Positions 35,279-48,982 are shown, counted from the first letter of the stretch. The stretch: DNA of 64,000 nt from Thermogemmatispora onikobensis (GCF_001748285.1 NZ_BDGT01000004.1:62001-126000); one strand, 5' to 3'. Numbers and translations are program-made. Notes: generated by a model not told the origin, from the letters alone.

Positions 35279-36251
35279 GCTGGCCAGGAATGGTAACCAC
35301 GATGGCCCCCGGGTTCTCGACGCCCGTTGGTCCGACAGAGAAGATCGCGTAGGCGATGCCTTTCATCGAATGGAGATTCTGACGCGCAAGCGCGGAGCTG
35401 TCAGTGTAGGAGGTCCCTTTCACGGTCGCTAGCAGGTGAAACTGCTGGTCGACATCAGAAATCTGCCGATAGACTTCGTAGGTCACCGCGTGCTGACCGA
35501 CCTGCCAGGTCAGGACAATCGCCCCATTCGGGTCCAGATGATAGCTCCCGTTTCGGGGAGCAGCCGGAATCTCCGTCGGCGTAATCCATCTGATGCGCGT
35601 GACGAAGGTGACAACGACATCGCTGGCATTGGCGTTGATGAATGCCGAAGGGTTATAGTACTGCTCGTAGTGTACGGTTAATTGCTCCTTGAGCAAGGTC
35701 CCCTCAAAGGCAATGGAGACAGTACCAGCCTGCGAGTCAACACTTTGGCTATAGGTGATCTGCACTCCCCCATTGGCCGCGACTCCAAGATGGGCACTAA
35801 CGGGCGAGACCCCAGGGCTGTAGACCTTCATCGTGCTGTTACTGTCAACGACGAAGAGTAGATGACGCAGCTCTTCGGTGATTTCATTGCGAACGGTCTG
35901 TTCGTCGAGAGGTGTGACATTACTGTCGCTGATAATCACACCTCGCGCAAGAGTGAATTGCAGAGGGAGAACGAGCACGAAGTTGCCTGGCACGTGCAGA
36001 TCCGCATTGTCCCAGGCCGGAGCCGGAGGTACCGTGGCGTCAACACTGGCGCTGGCCGTGCTGGTCGCAGTTCCAGGCGCGGCGCCGCTGGCCTTCTGTG
36101 TGGCTGTCGTATTCACTTGCCCAGGAGCCGTGCCGCAGGCTGCCGTTACAAGCAGACAGCTAAGAGCTATACCTGCCATCACAAGCCTGAGCGCTCGCCA
36201 GCCAGGCGATTGGAAAAAGATCATCTGCTGCTCATATGATTTGTTCTGCAT
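35265..36251 (-). CDS. Secreted lipoprotein of unknown function
   Basis: 328 aa. Residues 18-40 form a signal peptide with lipobox LVTAAC (Cys about 39), followed by a Thr/Ala/Ser-rich tether and a mostly beta domain. The last 90 residues (PRNGSYHLDPNGAIVLTWQVGQ... YEVYRQISD) look like a fibronectin-III-type module. No enzyme motif is visible. The start is uncertain between ATG 36251 and an internal ATG nine codons later; neither has a strong ribosome-binding site. Its 3' end overlaps comF. It is divergent from the GH48 gene, with 610 bases between. Confidence 0.7.
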   Translation of the reverse strand: MQNKSYEQQMIFFQSPGWRALRLVMAGIALSCLLVTAACGTAPGQVNTTATQKASGAAPGTATSTASASVDATVPPAPAWDNADLHVPGNFVLVLPLQFTLARGVIISDSNVTPLDEQTVRNEITEELRHLLFVVDSNSTMKVYSPGVSPVSAHLGVAANGGVQITYSQSVDSQAGTVSIAFEGTLLKEQLTVHYEQYYNPSAFINANASDVVVTFVTRIRWITPTEIPAAPRNGSYHLDPNGAIVLTWQVGQHAVTYEVYRQISDVDQQFHLLATVKGTSYTDSSALARQNLHSMKGIAYAIFSVGPTGVENPGAIVVTIPGQPNQG

Positions 36252-36591
36252 TCTTATTGGCTATGTTCCCTATCTGCTGCGCTAGAGAGGCGGGAGAAGG
36301 CAGCCTACGCCCAACGAACGGCCCAGGAACAGAGAGTACTATACCTGAGAGGCAGGCCTCTTGCCAGAGCAGGTAGTAGACAGCTACTAAGCAGGCTTGA
36401 ACAGAAGAAGGTGGATGATCCCTTCTTCATGCATCCTCATACACAGCTTCAGCCTCTCGCGCGGACCCTGCGCTTACTATCTGCTCACAGGCTGCCTAGT
36501 AGCTGCCGTTGTTCCCGCCGATTCGCCCCCCTACAATAGGGGTACCACAGGTTCATCTTCGAGCCGTTTGCTTTTTTTCAGCAGCGTTTTC

Positions 36592-36615
36592 GTAACCGGT
36601 CACGTAAGCGGTTGC
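36592..36615. promoter_or_regulatory. Tandem LacI-like operator upstream of GH48
   Basis: Two abutting 12-mers, GTAACCGGTCAC (36592-36603) and GTAAGCGGTTGC (36604-36615), each an imperfect CG-centred palindrome as bound by LacI-family repressors. The same arrangement lies upstream of GH74 at 45573-45596; 18 of 24 positions are identical. The rest of 36252-36862 contains no gene. Confidence 0.6.
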
Positions 36616-36862
36616 GGAAAGGCGGGCAGGAGCAGGCAAACGGGGCGAAGGAGCAGAGAGGTTCGCTAGCTTCACAAGAGGGCGCAAGGAGGTGAGAGCG
36701 AGCAGGTATGCTGCTCGGAGCTTTTCCGAAGGGAACGGCCCTGCCCTCGTCCAGGAGAACGAGCAGAAGGCAGCGATGCACACCATATCTTGCGAGCAAG
36801 AGGGCAGCAAGAAGACCTGCCATTGAAGCTTTCCGACGCAGTCTGATAGCAAGGAGGTTAGT

Positions 36863-39436
36863 GTGAATCGTAAAAGGATTTTGCGCACCGCGTCGCTGGC
36901 GCTGGTGATGCTCGCCCTGTTAGCTGGAGGAGTACTTGGCCTGCAGCAGCTAGCAGTTACCCGGGCAGCCAACCAGAGTGCCAGTGCTGCCCAAGCCACA
37001 TCGGTCTACACGCAACGCTTTCTGACGCTCTATAACGAGATCAAGAACCCGGCGAACGGCTACTTTAGCTCTCAGGGTATTCCCTACCATTCGGTAGAGA
37101 CGCTGATTGTCGAGGCCCCTGACTACGGGCACGAGACAACCTCCGAGACTTTCAGTTTCTGGATCTGGCTGGAGGCGACCTACGGCGAGGTGACGGGCAA
37201 CTGGCAGCCTTTCATCAACGCCTGGCAGACTATGGACACGTACATGATTCCTGCGCATGCTGACCAGCCGACCAACAGCGGCTACAACCCTAGCAGCCCG
37301 GCCCAGTATGCGCCGGAGTCTCCCAATATCACCGACTATCCAACCCAGCTCGATTCGAGCGTATCAGTTGGACAAGATCCGCTTTTCAACGAACTGCAGC
37401 AGACCTACGGCACGCCTGATATCTACGGCATGCCCTGGCTTCTCGATACCGACAACTGGTACGGCTACGGCCATTGTGGCGATGGCACGACCAAGCCTTC
37501 TTTCATCAACTCCTACCAGCGTGGCTCATCGGAGTCGGTCTGGAAGACGGTCGTGCATCCCGAGTGCGAGACCTTCACCTGGGGGAGGAACGACGGCACC
37601 GGCTTCCTGAGCCTCTTCAACAAGCCTGCCTCTGGTGGCAGCTACCAGCAGCAGTGGCGCTACACTGACGCCCCTGACGCCGATGCGCGTACCGTTCAGG
37701 CCGCCTACTGGGCCTATACGTGGGCCAGCGCTCAGGGTCAGGCCAGCGCAATCTCCGCGCAGATCGCCGAGGCTGCCAAGATGGGCGACTATCTGCGCTA
37801 CAGCCTGTTCGATAAGTACTTTAAGACGATGGGCTGCCAGAGTCCGAGCTGTCCGGCAGGCTCTGGCAAGAACAGCGCTACCTATCTGCTTGGCTGGTAC
37901 TATGCCTGGGGCGGCGCCCTGCCTTCTGCAGGTAACTGGGCCTGGCGCATCGGCTCCAGCTCTGCCCACCAGGGCTATCAGAACCCCCTGGCCGCCTGGG
38001 CTTTAAGCAACGTGCCCGCCCTCGAGCCAAAGTCTCCGACCGCGCCGAGCGACTGGGCGACGAGCCTGCAGCGTCAGCTGCAATTCTACCAGTGGCTCCA
38101 GTCCGCCGAAGGCGCTATTGCCGGCGGGGCCACTAATAGCTGGGACGGTCACTACGGAACCCCACCAGCCGGTGATCCAACTTTCTACGGCATGGCCTAC
38201 GACTGGGAGCCAGTCTATCATGATCCTCCCAGCAATAACTGGTTTGGCTTCCAGGCCTGGTCGATGGAGCGCGTGGCCGAGTACTACTATGTAACCGGCA
38301 ATGCGACCGCCAAGTCGATCCTCGATAAGTGGGTCGCCTGGGCCAAGTCGGTGACAACGGTCAACTCGAACGGCACTTACTCGATCCCCTCCACCCTCAA
38401 CTGGAGCGGCCAGCCCTCACAAAACTGGACGGCGAACTCGACGCCTGTGACCAATACCAATCTGCACGTGACGGTGGTCGATACGACCACGGACGTGGGC
38501 GTGACAGCAGCGCTGGCCAAGACGCTGCTCTTCTACGCCGCGAAGTCGGGCGATACCTCTTCGCGTACGTTGGCGCAGACGCTGCTCGACGATATGTGGA
38601 ACAACTATTCGGATAGCATCGGCGTCTCTAATCCTGAGACCCGCACCGACTATAACCAGTTCAATGACTCTGTGTCTATCCCCTCGGGCTGGACCGGTAA
38701 GAACGCCCAGGGCGCAACCCTGAACTCGTCAACAACCTTCCTGACCGAGCGTCCGAAGTATACACAAGACCCGAACTGGTCCAAGGTGCAGGCTTATCTG
38801 AATGGCGGCCCGGCTCCCACGTTCAACTACCATCGCTTCTGGGCCCAGGCCGATATCGCGATGGCAATGGCCGACGTCGATATCCTCTTCCCGCCCTCAT
38901 CTTCCGGGACGCCGACCCCCACGGCTACGGCCACCAGCACGCCGGGTGTGACGCCAACGGCGACCTCCACCCCGCGGCCTACTGTAACACCCACTGCCAC
39001 CCCGACGGCGACTGCGACCAGCACACCGACTCCAACGCCAACGCCGCGACCCACTGTCACACCGACTCCAACGCCCAGCCCGACCCCGAGCCCGACGCCT
39101 ACAGCGGGCCTAAGCTGTCGGGTGCAGTACGTGATCACGGGCCAGTGGCCGGGAGGCTTTGGGGCGATGATCACCATCACGAATACGGGGACGACGACGA
39201 TCAACGGCTGGACGTTGAAGTTTACGTTCGCGAATGGGCAGACGGTGACGCAGGGGTGGAATGGGAGCTTTAGCCAGTCGGGCAGCACGGTGACGGTGAC
39301 GAACCTGTCCTACAACGGGACGATTCCGCCGGGGACGACGCTGAGCAATGCGCCGGGCTTCAACGGGACATGGACAGGGACGAACACGGCACCGACGAGC
39401 TTTACGCTCAACGGCGTGACCTGTAGCACCAGTTGA
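36863..39436 (+). CDS. GH48 processive cellulase with C-terminal CBM2
   Basis: 857 aa, secreted. A signal peptide (about 1-34, basic start then hydrophobic core) precedes a full GH48 catalytic domain (about 45-680). The proton-donor Glu lies in the family motif YGHETTSE (near 90). A Thr/Pro-rich linker (about 682-748) connects to a family 2 carbohydrate-binding module with the typical aromatic residues and paired Cys (SCRVQY near the start, TCSTS at the end). GH48 enzymes release cellobiose from cellulose chain ends and are key enzymes of cellulolytic bacteria. GTG start with AAGGAGG upstream. Linker and CBM2 DNA are almost identical to those of the GH9 gene. Confidence 0.95.
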   Translation: MNRKRILRTASLALVMLALLAGGVLGLQQLAVTRAANQSASAAQATSVYTQRFLTLYNEIKNPANGYFSSQGIPYHSVETLIVEAPDYGHETTSETFSFWIWLEATYGEVTGNWQPFINAWQTMDTYMIPAHADQPTNSGYNPSSPAQYAPESPNITDYPTQLDSSVSVGQDPLFNELQQTYGTPDIYGMPWLLDTDNWYGYGHCGDGTTKPSFINSYQRGSSESVWKTVVHPECETFTWGRNDGTGFLSLFNKPASGGSYQQQWRYTDAPDADARTVQAAYWAYTWASAQGQASAISAQIAEAAKMGDYLRYSLFDKYFKTMGCQSPSCPAGSGKNSATYLLGWYYAWGGALPSAGNWAWRIGSSSAHQGYQNPLAAWALSNVPALEPKSPTAPSDWATSLQRQLQFYQWLQSAEGAIAGGATNSWDGHYGTPPAGDPTFYGMAYDWEPVYHDPPSNNWFGFQAWSMERVAEYYYVTGNATAKSILDKWVAWAKSVTTVNSNGTYSIPSTLNWSGQPSQNWTANSTPVTNTNLHVTVVDTTTDVGVTAALAKTLLFYAAKSGDTSSRTLAQTLLDDMWNNYSDSIGVSNPETRTDYNQFNDSVSIPSGWTGKNAQGATLNSSTTFLTERPKYTQDPNWSKVQAYLNGGPAPTFNYHRFWAQADIAMAMADVDILFPPSSSGTPTPTATATSTPGVTPTATSTPRPTVTPTATPTATATSTPTPTPTPRPTVTPTPTPSPTPSPTPTAGLSCRVQYVITGQWPGGFGAMITITNTGTTTINGWTLKFTFANGQTVTQGWNGSFSQSGSTVTVTNLSYNGTIPPGTTLSNAPGFNGTWTGTNTAPTSFTLNGVTCSTS
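38988..39432 (+). repeat. Inverted repeat arm A: GH48 linker-CBM2 DNA
   Basis: Nearly identical, in opposite orientation, to 41232-41688 in the GH9 gene. The match covers the Pro/Thr linker and the whole CBM2 module; a short indel lies at the linker/module boundary, and the last codons differ. About 1.8 kb lies between the arms. Confidence 0.85.
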
Positions 39437-39474
39437 GCCACGATTGTATGAGTCTGCGTGAGGCAAGGACCAGC

Positions 39475-39512
39475 GAAGGCGGCGGAGCACTCCGCCGCCT
39501 TCATCCCTTTTT
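39475..39512 (+). terminator. Intrinsic terminator of GH48
   Basis: A 12-13 bp perfect GC-rich stem, GAAGGCGGCGGAG (39475-39487) with its complement (39490-39502), followed five bases later by TTTTT (39508-39512). Confidence 0.75.
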
Positions 39513-39551
39513 AAGGTCAACAATTTATCCAGGATAAGAGGAGTTCAGTGC

Positions 39552-40817
39552 ATGATGGGAGAACAGCACACACCGCCTTACACATCCTACGTATCTCAGA
39601 CCTCTTCTCCTCTGCCAGATATCAGACCGCCCATCGAGAACAAGAAGGAGCCACCGCGCGGCCTGCCAGGCCGTGTCAAGCTTCTCACCATCTTGCTGCT
39701 GATGGTCTGTCTTCTCGCTGGCGGCACCTTTTTCCTGCTACAGAGCTGGCATGGATCGGGTCCCGCCTCTGGCGGGCCAAATTCAGCCCAAGCGCCAGCC
39801 AGGCCGTGGTGCGCCTCACCACAAGGGCTGTCCACCAACTTCACAGGCTTTGGCATTACAGGCCTCTCCTCTCATGATGTCTGGAGCATTGGCGCAGGCA
39901 TTATGCACTGGGACGGCAGAAAGTGGAACGTGTCTTTCCGACCGCTCTCGGCCCAGCTTGTGTTACGCAATATTGTCGAGATCGCGCCAGATAATATTTG
40001 GGCTGTGGGCGAGCAGCTGACGAACGGCCTTGCTTCCCACCCCTTTACGGTCCACTACGATGGCAAGAACTGGAGCGTCCTCAGCGCTCCCGATGGCGCG
40101 CCCGGCGGCAAGAATACCCTGGTGGCTGTCTCGGGAACTGCCAGCGATAACGTTTGGGCTGTGGGTTTCCAGGTGCCTACCCGGGGACCGCTCAGCTCGC
40201 TGATCGAGCACTGGGACGGCAAGCACTGGACCATTGTTAAGCATCCCGAGCCAGTGAGTGGCCTGCAGTTCACAAGCATCAAGGCTTTGGCGAGCAACGA
40301 TGTCTGGGCCGTAGGCTATGGTAGCGTGCTCCGCGACGGCAAGGGCGTGAATCAGCCAGTGATCGAGCACTGGAACGGCCAAAGCTGGAATCCGGTGGCC
40401 AGCCCCGACCTGACTCCTTCCGGGGGCGGCACGCTCTACGCTATCGATGGGACCAACAGCAGCAACCTGTGGGCGGTGGGCAGCGCCAGTAACCGGTTGC
40501 TGAGCGAGCACTGGGATGGCCAGAACTGGAAGATCATTGACACCCCAGCCGTGTCCCCTGACAGCAGCAACTGGCTAGCCAGTGTGGCCGTCAGCAGCTC
40601 TGGCAGCGTCTGGGTGGTCGGGCGCGTCCGTGATGGCAGCAACACCTTCCAGCCTTTCCTTGGTCACTGGGATGGCCATCAGTGGCAAATGCTTCAGGAT
40701 ACGGCGGACAACGCCGGCGAACTTGATCAGATCGCCCAGATCGATGGGCAGTACTGGATTGTAGGCATCCCCCGTAGTAGCGGCGGTCATGCTTTCATCC
40801 ACGTGCTCTGTCCCTGA
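39552..40817 (+). CDS. Membrane-anchored beta-propeller-like repeat protein
   Basis: 421 aa. One transmembrane segment (about 43-64) anchors an extracellular domain built of six to seven repeats of about 50 residues, each with HWDGKxW and DNVWAVG-like blocks (for example HYDGKNWSVL, DNVWAVGF, HWDGKHWTIV, NDVWAVGY, HWNGQSWNPV). The spacing and aromatic pattern suggest a beta-propeller. No catalytic motif or CBM is visible. It lies between GH48 and GH9 and inside the inverted CBM2 repeat; a role in binding or sensing polysaccharide at the cell surface is only a guess. GAGGAG precedes the ATG; ATG 39555 is an alternative. Confidence 0.75.
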   Translation: MMGEQHTPPYTSYVSQTSSPLPDIRPPIENKKEPPRGLPGRVKLLTILLLMVCLLAGGTFFLLQSWHGSGPASGGPNSAQAPARPWCASPQGLSTNFTGFGITGLSSHDVWSIGAGIMHWDGRKWNVSFRPLSAQLVLRNIVEIAPDNIWAVGEQLTNGLASHPFTVHYDGKNWSVLSAPDGAPGGKNTLVAVSGTASDNVWAVGFQVPTRGPLSSLIEHWDGKHWTIVKHPEPVSGLQFTSIKALASNDVWAVGYGSVLRDGKGVNQPVIEHWNGQSWNPVASPDLTPSGGGTLYAIDGTNSSNLWAVGSASNRLLSEHWDGQNWKIIDTPAVSPDSSNWLASVAVSSSGSVWVVGRVRDGSNTFQPFLGHWDGHQWQMLQDTADNAGELDQIAQIDGQYWIVGIPRSSGGHAFIHVLCP

Positions 40818-40916
40818 CTTACCAGCCTTCTGATCCTCCGCCAGCGCCAATTCTGCCGAAAGACTGTACAGAGAAAGAAAAGCCAGGCTTCCTACTCCGC
40901 TACAGAGAGTAGGAGG

Positions 40917-40950
40917 CCAACCCAACCTAACCTAACCCAACCTAACCCCA
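40917..40950. repeat. Short CCTAACC/CCCAACC tandem repeat
   Basis: Five to six imperfect copies of a 5-6 base unit (CCTAA, CCCAA). The unit resembles a telomere repeat but is short, degenerate and inside a convergent intergenic gap. Confidence 0.55.
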
Positions 40951-41006
40951 TAGCTGCCCCCAAAGGAAGAGGAGCATGTAAACGGGTTGAGACAAGAGAC
41001 AAAAGA

Positions 41007-41041
41007 AAGGGGAAGAGAGCCAAAGGCTGACTCTTCCCCTT
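41007..41041. terminator. Hairpin between convergent GH9 and propeller genes
   Basis: AAGGGGAAGAG (41007-41017) pairs with CTCTTCCCCTT (41031-41041), and AGCC/GGCT pair within the loop, giving about 15 bp. It is symmetric enough to serve both strands; T tracts are weak. Confidence 0.5.
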
Positions 41042-41227
41042 CCTCGCAGCTAGAGGCGACGGGATAGAAGAGAGGAGGTGTATCTGCCCTCGTCCTCACC
41101 ACGCGCTAGAGACGGCGCTCACTCGATCAGTCTACAGACCTGCTGACCGGCTCTGCGCGCTCCCAGCGGTGCTTCTCTTCTCTTCCCAGCAGATAGCAGA
41201 CAAGCCTGAAGCAGCCAGCTCACCCGG

Positions 41228-44055
<2,828 letters not shown>

Positions 44056-45354
44056 CTAGTCCTGCCAGAGCACAATCTGCGTGTAGGTGGTGCCCGAAGA
44101 TGGGATCATGAAGGTAAAGGAGAGATGGCCCTGCTGACCAGGGTTGCTCACAATGTAGGTGATGACCTCAAACGGCTGCCCCGGGGTACAGCTGCCACCA
44201 GGAGGATTGAAACGCACAGGGAGATCACGGCTGCTGGCTTGCCAGGAGAGCTTACCAGCCTGGCCAGTGAAAGGCCACAGCGTTAGAGTGCAACGATAAC
44301 CAAGGGCCTCAAGGACGCAGTCGCGTGGCGTCAGTCTATCCGGGGTGACCGTAATCATGAGAGCCGCAGAGGCCGCAGCGGCGGTCGGCGAGGCCTGGAC
44401 CAGAGCCGTGGGGGAGGAAGTGGGCTGCGGGGACTGAGACGCCTTTGCAGTGGGAGCCGCCGTCGCAGTGGGAGTAGAGAGCGTTGTCCTCTCCGCCGGC
44501 GAGGAAGAGGCGGGGACCGTGGCAATAGTACGGGCATCCTGCCCTGAGCCAGCAAGGCGAGGTGAGGAAAGAACAGTAGGCTGGAGCTGGCCTAATGAGA
44601 GCCCACAGAGGACTACCGCAGCTACCATCATCAGCACCAGGAGGAAACCTAGACTTCTCCCATAGCCAAAGCGCCGAATAGCCCCGACTGGCTTCTCAGA
44701 GGCTCCAGATCCGGCCCCTGGAACCGAGACGGCAGACGCTGGCTGCTGGTGCGACTGCGACACCGAGGGCTCGGCTACCGCACCAGCCGAGGAAGATGGG
44801 GGCGGCGACGAGGAGGTGAGCAGTCCATGCTGCCGCAACCACTCGCGCAGAACAGCAGCATTCATGTGCCCAACTTGCTCGAAGGCAGTCAGACTGGCTT
44901 CCCCCGAGCGCTGGGCCTGCGCCCGTTGACCTTGCAACACCCGTACATAGGCCTCCTCCCAGAGAAGATGCGCCTGCACATCATGCACCGCACTCTGCAA
45001 AATATAGGCAAAGGTGTCCGTGCGTTGCTGCCATGACGGCGCTTGGGGCGGCATTGCTCCCCAGGGAAGCGTATGGCCGTTCTCCCCTACCTCCGTCCCT
45101 ACCATCGCCGGCGCCATTGCCGCTACTCCTCCCTCCCCAGACTGCTCCTTGCCACTGTCGAGCAGCCCTAGCTCCTCGGCGTTCTTGCCAAAGAGCTGAC
45201 AGAGCTTCTCGCGAAAGTAGGGGGTCGGGGAAAATAATCCTCGCTCCCAACGGCTCACTGTGGTGGCATCGGTACCAATCTGCTCCGCAACTTTGGCCTG
45301 GGACCAACCTCGTAGTTCGCGTGCCTGCCTAAGGCGACGATTTGGGGTCGGCAT
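44056..45354 (-). CDS. Membrane-spanning XRE-family regulator with extracytoplasmic beta domain
   Basis: 432 aa. An N-terminal Xre-type helix-turn-helix (about 5-60: RLRQARELRGWSQAKVAEQI, TTVSRWERG) is followed by a helical region, one transmembrane segment (about 225-250, LGFLLVLMMVAAVVLCGLSL), a Ser/Thr/Pro/Ala-rich stalk (about 255-335) and a beta-sandwich-like domain (about 335-432) with a Cys pair (RDCVLEALGYRC). The layout suggests one-step transmembrane signalling from an external ligand to DNA. It lies between GH9 and GH74, so control of cellulase genes is a reasonable guess. ATG 45354 follows GGAGGAG by eight bases; the frame upstream to 45504 is not convincing. Confidence 0.82.
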   Translation of the reverse strand: MPTPNRRLRQARELRGWSQAKVAEQIGTDATTVSRWERGLFSPTPYFREKLCQLFGKNAEELGLLDSGKEQSGEGGVAAMAPAMVGTEVGENGHTLPWGAMPPQAPSWQQRTDTFAYILQSAVHDVQAHLLWEEAYVRVLQGQRAQAQRSGEASLTAFEQVGHMNAAVLREWLRQHGLLTSSSPPPSSSAGAVAEPSVSQSHQQPASAVSVPGAGSGASEKPVGAIRRFGYGRSLGFLLVLMMVAAVVLCGLSLGQLQPTVLSSPRLAGSGQDARTIATVPASSSPAERTTLSTPTATAAPTAKASQSPQPTSSPTALVQASPTAAAASAALMITVTPDRLTPRDCVLEALGYRCTLTLWPFTGQAGKLSWQASSRDLPVRFNPPGGSCTPGQPFEVITYIVSNPGQQGHLSFTFMIPSSGTTYTQIVLWQD

Positions 45355-45572
45355 GCGTGTCTCCTCCAAAGACCTCGCAGCATTGGCTGATCTGCTGAGA
45401 GCATCCTGCTCTGCAGTCCTGTGACGGCCTTTGCTTGCTAATCGCAACCTCACAGCATCCCGTTGCTCTCGGCATTGCCTACTCTCTCGATTGTACACTC
45501 CCAACCCACCCTTGCACCGTACAATGAGAGAGGCTTCCTAACAATGCAGATCGCAACAGTTTCATTCGTTAT

Positions 45573-45596
45573 GTAACCGATTACGGAACCGTTTAC
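45573..45596. promoter_or_regulatory. Tandem LacI-like operator upstream of GH74
   Basis: GTAACCGATTAC (45573-45584) directly followed by GGAACCGTTTAC (45585-45596). Same order, spacing and core as the element at 36592-36615. It lies about 300 bp before the GH74 start and 220 bp before the XRE gene start, so it could control either or both. Confidence 0.6.
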
Positions 45597-45767
45597 GATT
45601 GCTATTGTAGCATTACCGTCCGCCAGTAGCAACCTCTAGCCGCGCCAATGAATCCCAATTGTATATTCATACATTTCAATCATCTTGATCCCGACCCTCT
45701 GCCGCTTCCCGAACAGGAGGCGCTCCTGCTGCCCATCTGCCTATTACCTGCTCAGCCCTTGCTCTTG

Positions 45768-45793
45768 TGGTATCGCTCCCGGGAGCGATACCA
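45768..45793. promoter_or_regulatory. 26-bp perfect palindrome upstream of GH74
   Basis: TGGTATCGCTCCC (45768-45780) is followed at once by its exact reverse complement (45781-45793). It lies 100 bp before the GH74 start, with no T tract. The GGGAGCG half-element recalls actinobacterial CebR/CelR cellulase operators, but the half-sites are arranged outward, so the likeness may be accidental. Confidence 0.5.
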
Positions 45794-45891
45794 TCACGAA
45801 TAGTAGCCGGAGCAGCAAGGTTCCCCATGTCTGTGTCGACTGAGCGCTCAGCCTGTTTCTTCATGACTACCGCTGCAAAGGAGTGCTTGCT

Positions 45892-48876
45892 ATGGTAGAA
45901 CACGTTTCACCTCCCCGCAAGTGGTCCAGATGGCCCTGGTGGACTAGAGGGGTTGGCTGGACCCGCCAGGCCGTGCCTCTGCTGGCCCTTTGTGTCATCC
46001 TTCTGCCCACCATTATTCTGACCAGTCTCCACTCGCGCGCAGCCGGGGCCGCTCCGGCTGCCAGCCAGTCCTATACCTGGCAAAATGTGGTGACGGGCGG
46101 TGGGGGCGGCTTTGTCGTCGACGTGGTGTTTAATCCCAAACAGAAGGATCTGATCTACGCGCGCACAGACATCGGCGGAGCCTATCGCTGGAATCCTGCA
46201 ACTGGTACCTGGACGCAACTGATGGCCTGGGTGACTCCTGACAACTGGAACATGGCCGGCGTCGAGAGCATCGCCACCGATCCCGTCCAGCCCAACCGCC
46301 TCTACATTGCTGCCGGCCTGTACACCAATAGCTGGACCAACCAGAACGGGGTCATCCTGCGCTCGACCGACTACGGCAATACCTTCCAGATCACGCCAAT
46401 GCCTTTTAAGATGGGGGGCAATATGCCCGGGCGCGGCATGAGCGAGCGCCTGGCGATTGATCCCAATGACGACGCCATCCTCTACTTTGGTGCCCGCAGT
46501 GGCAACGGCCTCTGGCGCAGCACCGACTACGGGGTGACCTGGAGCAAGGTGACGAACTTCCCCGACACTGGCCCCTTTGCAGAGAACCCCAACGATTCGA
46601 GCGGCTATCTCAGCGACCCGGTGGGGGTCGTCTGGGTGACCTTCGACCCCTCGACCGGTACCTCGGGCAGCCCTACCAAGACCATCTATGTCGGTGTCGC
46701 CGATAACCGCAGCGGCGCTTACAACATCTATCGCAGCACCGACGCGGGCGCAACCTGGTCCCCGATCCCGGGCGAGCCGACCTGCAGCGTCAGTGGTACG
46801 ACGGTGACCTGCACTGGCGGGGCCACCTGGAGTACGACCAGCGACGCCTCTACTGGCTATCTCCCCCACCAGGGCAAGGTCGATTCGCAGGGAACGCTCT
46901 ACGTGACCTACAGCGATTGGGAAGGCCCCTACAATGGGAGTCGCGGCGATGTCTGGAAGTTTACGCCCAGCACGGGCACCTGGACAAAGATCAGTCCCGT
47001 GCCCGGCTCCGATAGTTCCAACGACTACTTTGGCTACGGCGGTCTGGCTGTCGACTGGCAGCATCCCGGCACGATCGTGGTAGCCAGCGTCAATTCCTGG
47101 TGGCCCGACGCTCAGCTCTTCCGCACCACTAATGGCGGCGCTAGCTGGGAACCGATCTGGAGCTGGGCCAGCTATCCGAACCGCAATCTCTACTATACGA
47201 TCGATGTCTCTAATGCCCCCTGGCTCGACTTCGGCAACAAAAACCCGGTGCCGCCAGTACCAGCGGTGAAGCTGGGCTGGATGATCGAGGGCATGAACAT
47301 CGACCCTTTCAATCCGAATCGTCTGATGTATGGCACCGGCGCTACACTCTACGCGACCAATAATCTGACCGCCTGGGATAACTATCAGAATGGTGGCATT
47401 GTCAATTTCAAGAGTACTGCGCTGGGCATCGAGGAGGAGTATGTTTCTGATTTAGTGAGTCCGCCGGCCAACGCTCACCTCTATAGCACGATGGCCGACG
47501 TGAGCGGCTTCCGCCACGATGATCTGACGAAGTCGCCCCCGGAAATGTACTACATCCCTTACGCTGGCTCATATGCCGCCATTGACTACGCCGAGCTGAA
47601 CCCGAACTTTATGGTGCGTGTTGGCTATGGCAATCCAAGCGCCAGCCCGCCGGTGACGAGCACGGCTTTCAGCTACGATGGTGGCGCTACCTGGTTCGCC
47701 GGGAACAAGGATATCTCCGGCGTCTCTCAGAATGGCGGTACTGTGGCCGCCGCCGCTGACGCCAGTCGCGTGCTGTGGGCCCCAGTCAATGCCCCGGTCT
47801 CCTATTCGACCGATAATGGCAATAGCTGGGTGGCTTCGGCCAACGTCCCCCAGAATGCCGTTGTGGCTTCGGATCGTGTCAATGCGAAGAAGTTCTACGC
47901 CTACGGCCAGGGAAAGTTTTGGTACAGCACCGATGGCGGCGCGACCTTCACGGCATCAGCGGCCACGGGCCTGCCCCAGGCCGGCGATTCGGTGGTGGTG
48001 AAGGCTGTACCGGGCCGCGAGGGCGATGTTTGGGTGGCCGGCGGCAATGCTGGGACCAGTGACTACGGCCTCTGGCATTCGACTGATGGCGGCCAAACTT
48101 TTACGAAGCTGACCAGTCTGGCCGGCGCCGATAAGATCGGGTTCGGGATGGCCGCCCCTGGCCAGAGCTACCCGGCCCTCTACATCAGTGGGATCGTCGG
48201 CAGTGTGCGCGGCATCTTCCGCTCCGACGATGGCGGCAATAGCTGGGTGCTGATTAACGATAGCCAGCATCAGTATGGGAACATCACGACGATCACAGGT
48301 GATCCGCGGATCTACGGTCGCGTCTACCTCGGCACGAATGGCTTCGGCATTGTCTACGGGGATATCGCTGGGGCCGCGACGACCCCCACTCCAACAACGG
48401 CAGTGACCGCGACTCCTACTCCAACCGCGGCTGTTACTCCGACACCAACCAGTACACCGACTCCTACACCAACGCCGCGCCCAACAGTGACGCCCACACC
48501 TACGGCAGCGGCTACTCCAACGCCCACACCTACACCGACTTCGACTCCGACAGCCGGGCTGAAGTGCAGCGTCCATTACGCCGTGAATCAATGGCCAGGT
48601 GGCTTCACGGCCAATCTGACGGTGACCAACACCGGGTCGACGACGATTAATGGCTGGACGTTGACCTTTACTTTCCCTGGCAACCAGACAGTGACTCAGG
48701 GCTGGAACGGGGTCTTCTCGCAGCAGGGAAGCCAGGTGACGATCACCAACGCCAGCTACAATGGATCGATCGCGCCAGGCTCGTCGGTCTATCCAGGCTT
48801 CAATGGGACCTGGAGCGGCAGTAATCCATCGCCGACCGCCTTCTATCTGAACGGCACTGCCTGTACGATCGTCTAG
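45892..48876 (+). CDS. GH74 xyloglucanase with C-terminal CBM2
   Basis: 994 aa, secreted (signal peptide about 20-55). The catalytic part is a tandem seven-bladed propeller pair (about 60-830) with repeated S-x-D-G-G-x-T-W blocks; the early [10 protein letters not shown] (near 90) holds the probable catalytic Asp. A Thr/Pro linker (about 831-889) leads to a CBM2 (890-994) that is clearly diverged from the GH48/GH9 copies. GH74 enzymes cut the xyloglucan or other beta-1,4-glucan backbone. ATG 45892 has AAAGGAG eight bases upstream; GTG 45883 in the same frame overlaps that site. An intrinsic terminator follows. Confidence 0.94.
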   Translation: MVEHVSPPRKWSRWPWWTRGVGWTRQAVPLLALCVILLPTIILTSLHSRAAGAAPAASQSYTWQNVVTGGGGGFVVDVVFNPKQKDLIYARTDIGGAYRWNPATGTWTQLMAWVTPDNWNMAGVESIATDPVQPNRLYIAAGLYTNSWTNQNGVILRSTDYGNTFQITPMPFKMGGNMPGRGMSERLAIDPNDDAILYFGARSGNGLWRSTDYGVTWSKVTNFPDTGPFAENPNDSSGYLSDPVGVVWVTFDPSTGTSGSPTKTIYVGVADNRSGAYNIYRSTDAGATWSPIPGEPTCSVSGTTVTCTGGATWSTTSDASTGYLPHQGKVDSQGTLYVTYSDWEGPYNGSRGDVWKFTPSTGTWTKISPVPGSDSSNDYFGYGGLAVDWQHPGTIVVASVNSWWPDAQLFRTTNGGASWEPIWSWASYPNRNLYYTIDVSNAPWLDFGNKNPVPPVPAVKLGWMIEGMNIDPFNPNRLMYGTGATLYATNNLTAWDNYQNGGIVNFKSTALGIEEEYVSDLVSPPANAHLYSTMADVSGFRHDDLTKSPPEMYYIPYAGSYAAIDYAELNPNFMVRVGYGNPSASPPVTSTAFSYDGGATWFAGNKDISGVSQNGGTVAAAADASRVLWAPVNAPVSYSTDNGNSWVASANVPQNAVVASDRVNAKKFYAYGQGKFWYSTDGGATFTASAATGLPQAGDSVVVKAVPGREGDVWVAGGNAGTSDYGLWHSTDGGQTFTKLTSLAGADKIGFGMAAPGQSYPALYISGIVGSVRGIFRSDDGGNSWVLINDSQHQYGNITTITGDPRIYGRVYLGTNGFGIVYGDIAGAATTPTPTTAVTATPTPTAAVTPTPTSTPTPTPTPRPTVTPTPTAAATPTPTPTPTSTPTAGLKCSVHYAVNQWPGGFTANLTVTNTGSTTINGWTLTFTFPGNQTVTQGWNGVFSQQGSQVTITNASYNGSIAPGSSVYPGFNGTWSGSNPSPTAFYLNGTACTIV

Positions 48877-48944
48877 CGCCTCCGCTTCTTCATTAAATGG
48901 CCGGTCCTGTTGCGGTCTCCGCCGCACGGACTCCCACCCTCCCA

Positions 48945-48982
48945 ACGGAGCAGGCTCCCGCTTGAGTCTGCTCCGTCTTTTT
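48945..48982 (+). terminator. Intrinsic terminator of GH74
   Basis: ACGGAGCAG (48945-48953) pairs with CTGCTCCGT (48968-48976), followed by CTTTTT. Confidence 0.85.

Noticed and set aside
40917-40950. Telomere-like CCTAACC repeat
   Set aside because: It is short and imperfect and lies in the middle of a chromosomal gene cluster; more likely simple-sequence slippage than a replicon end.
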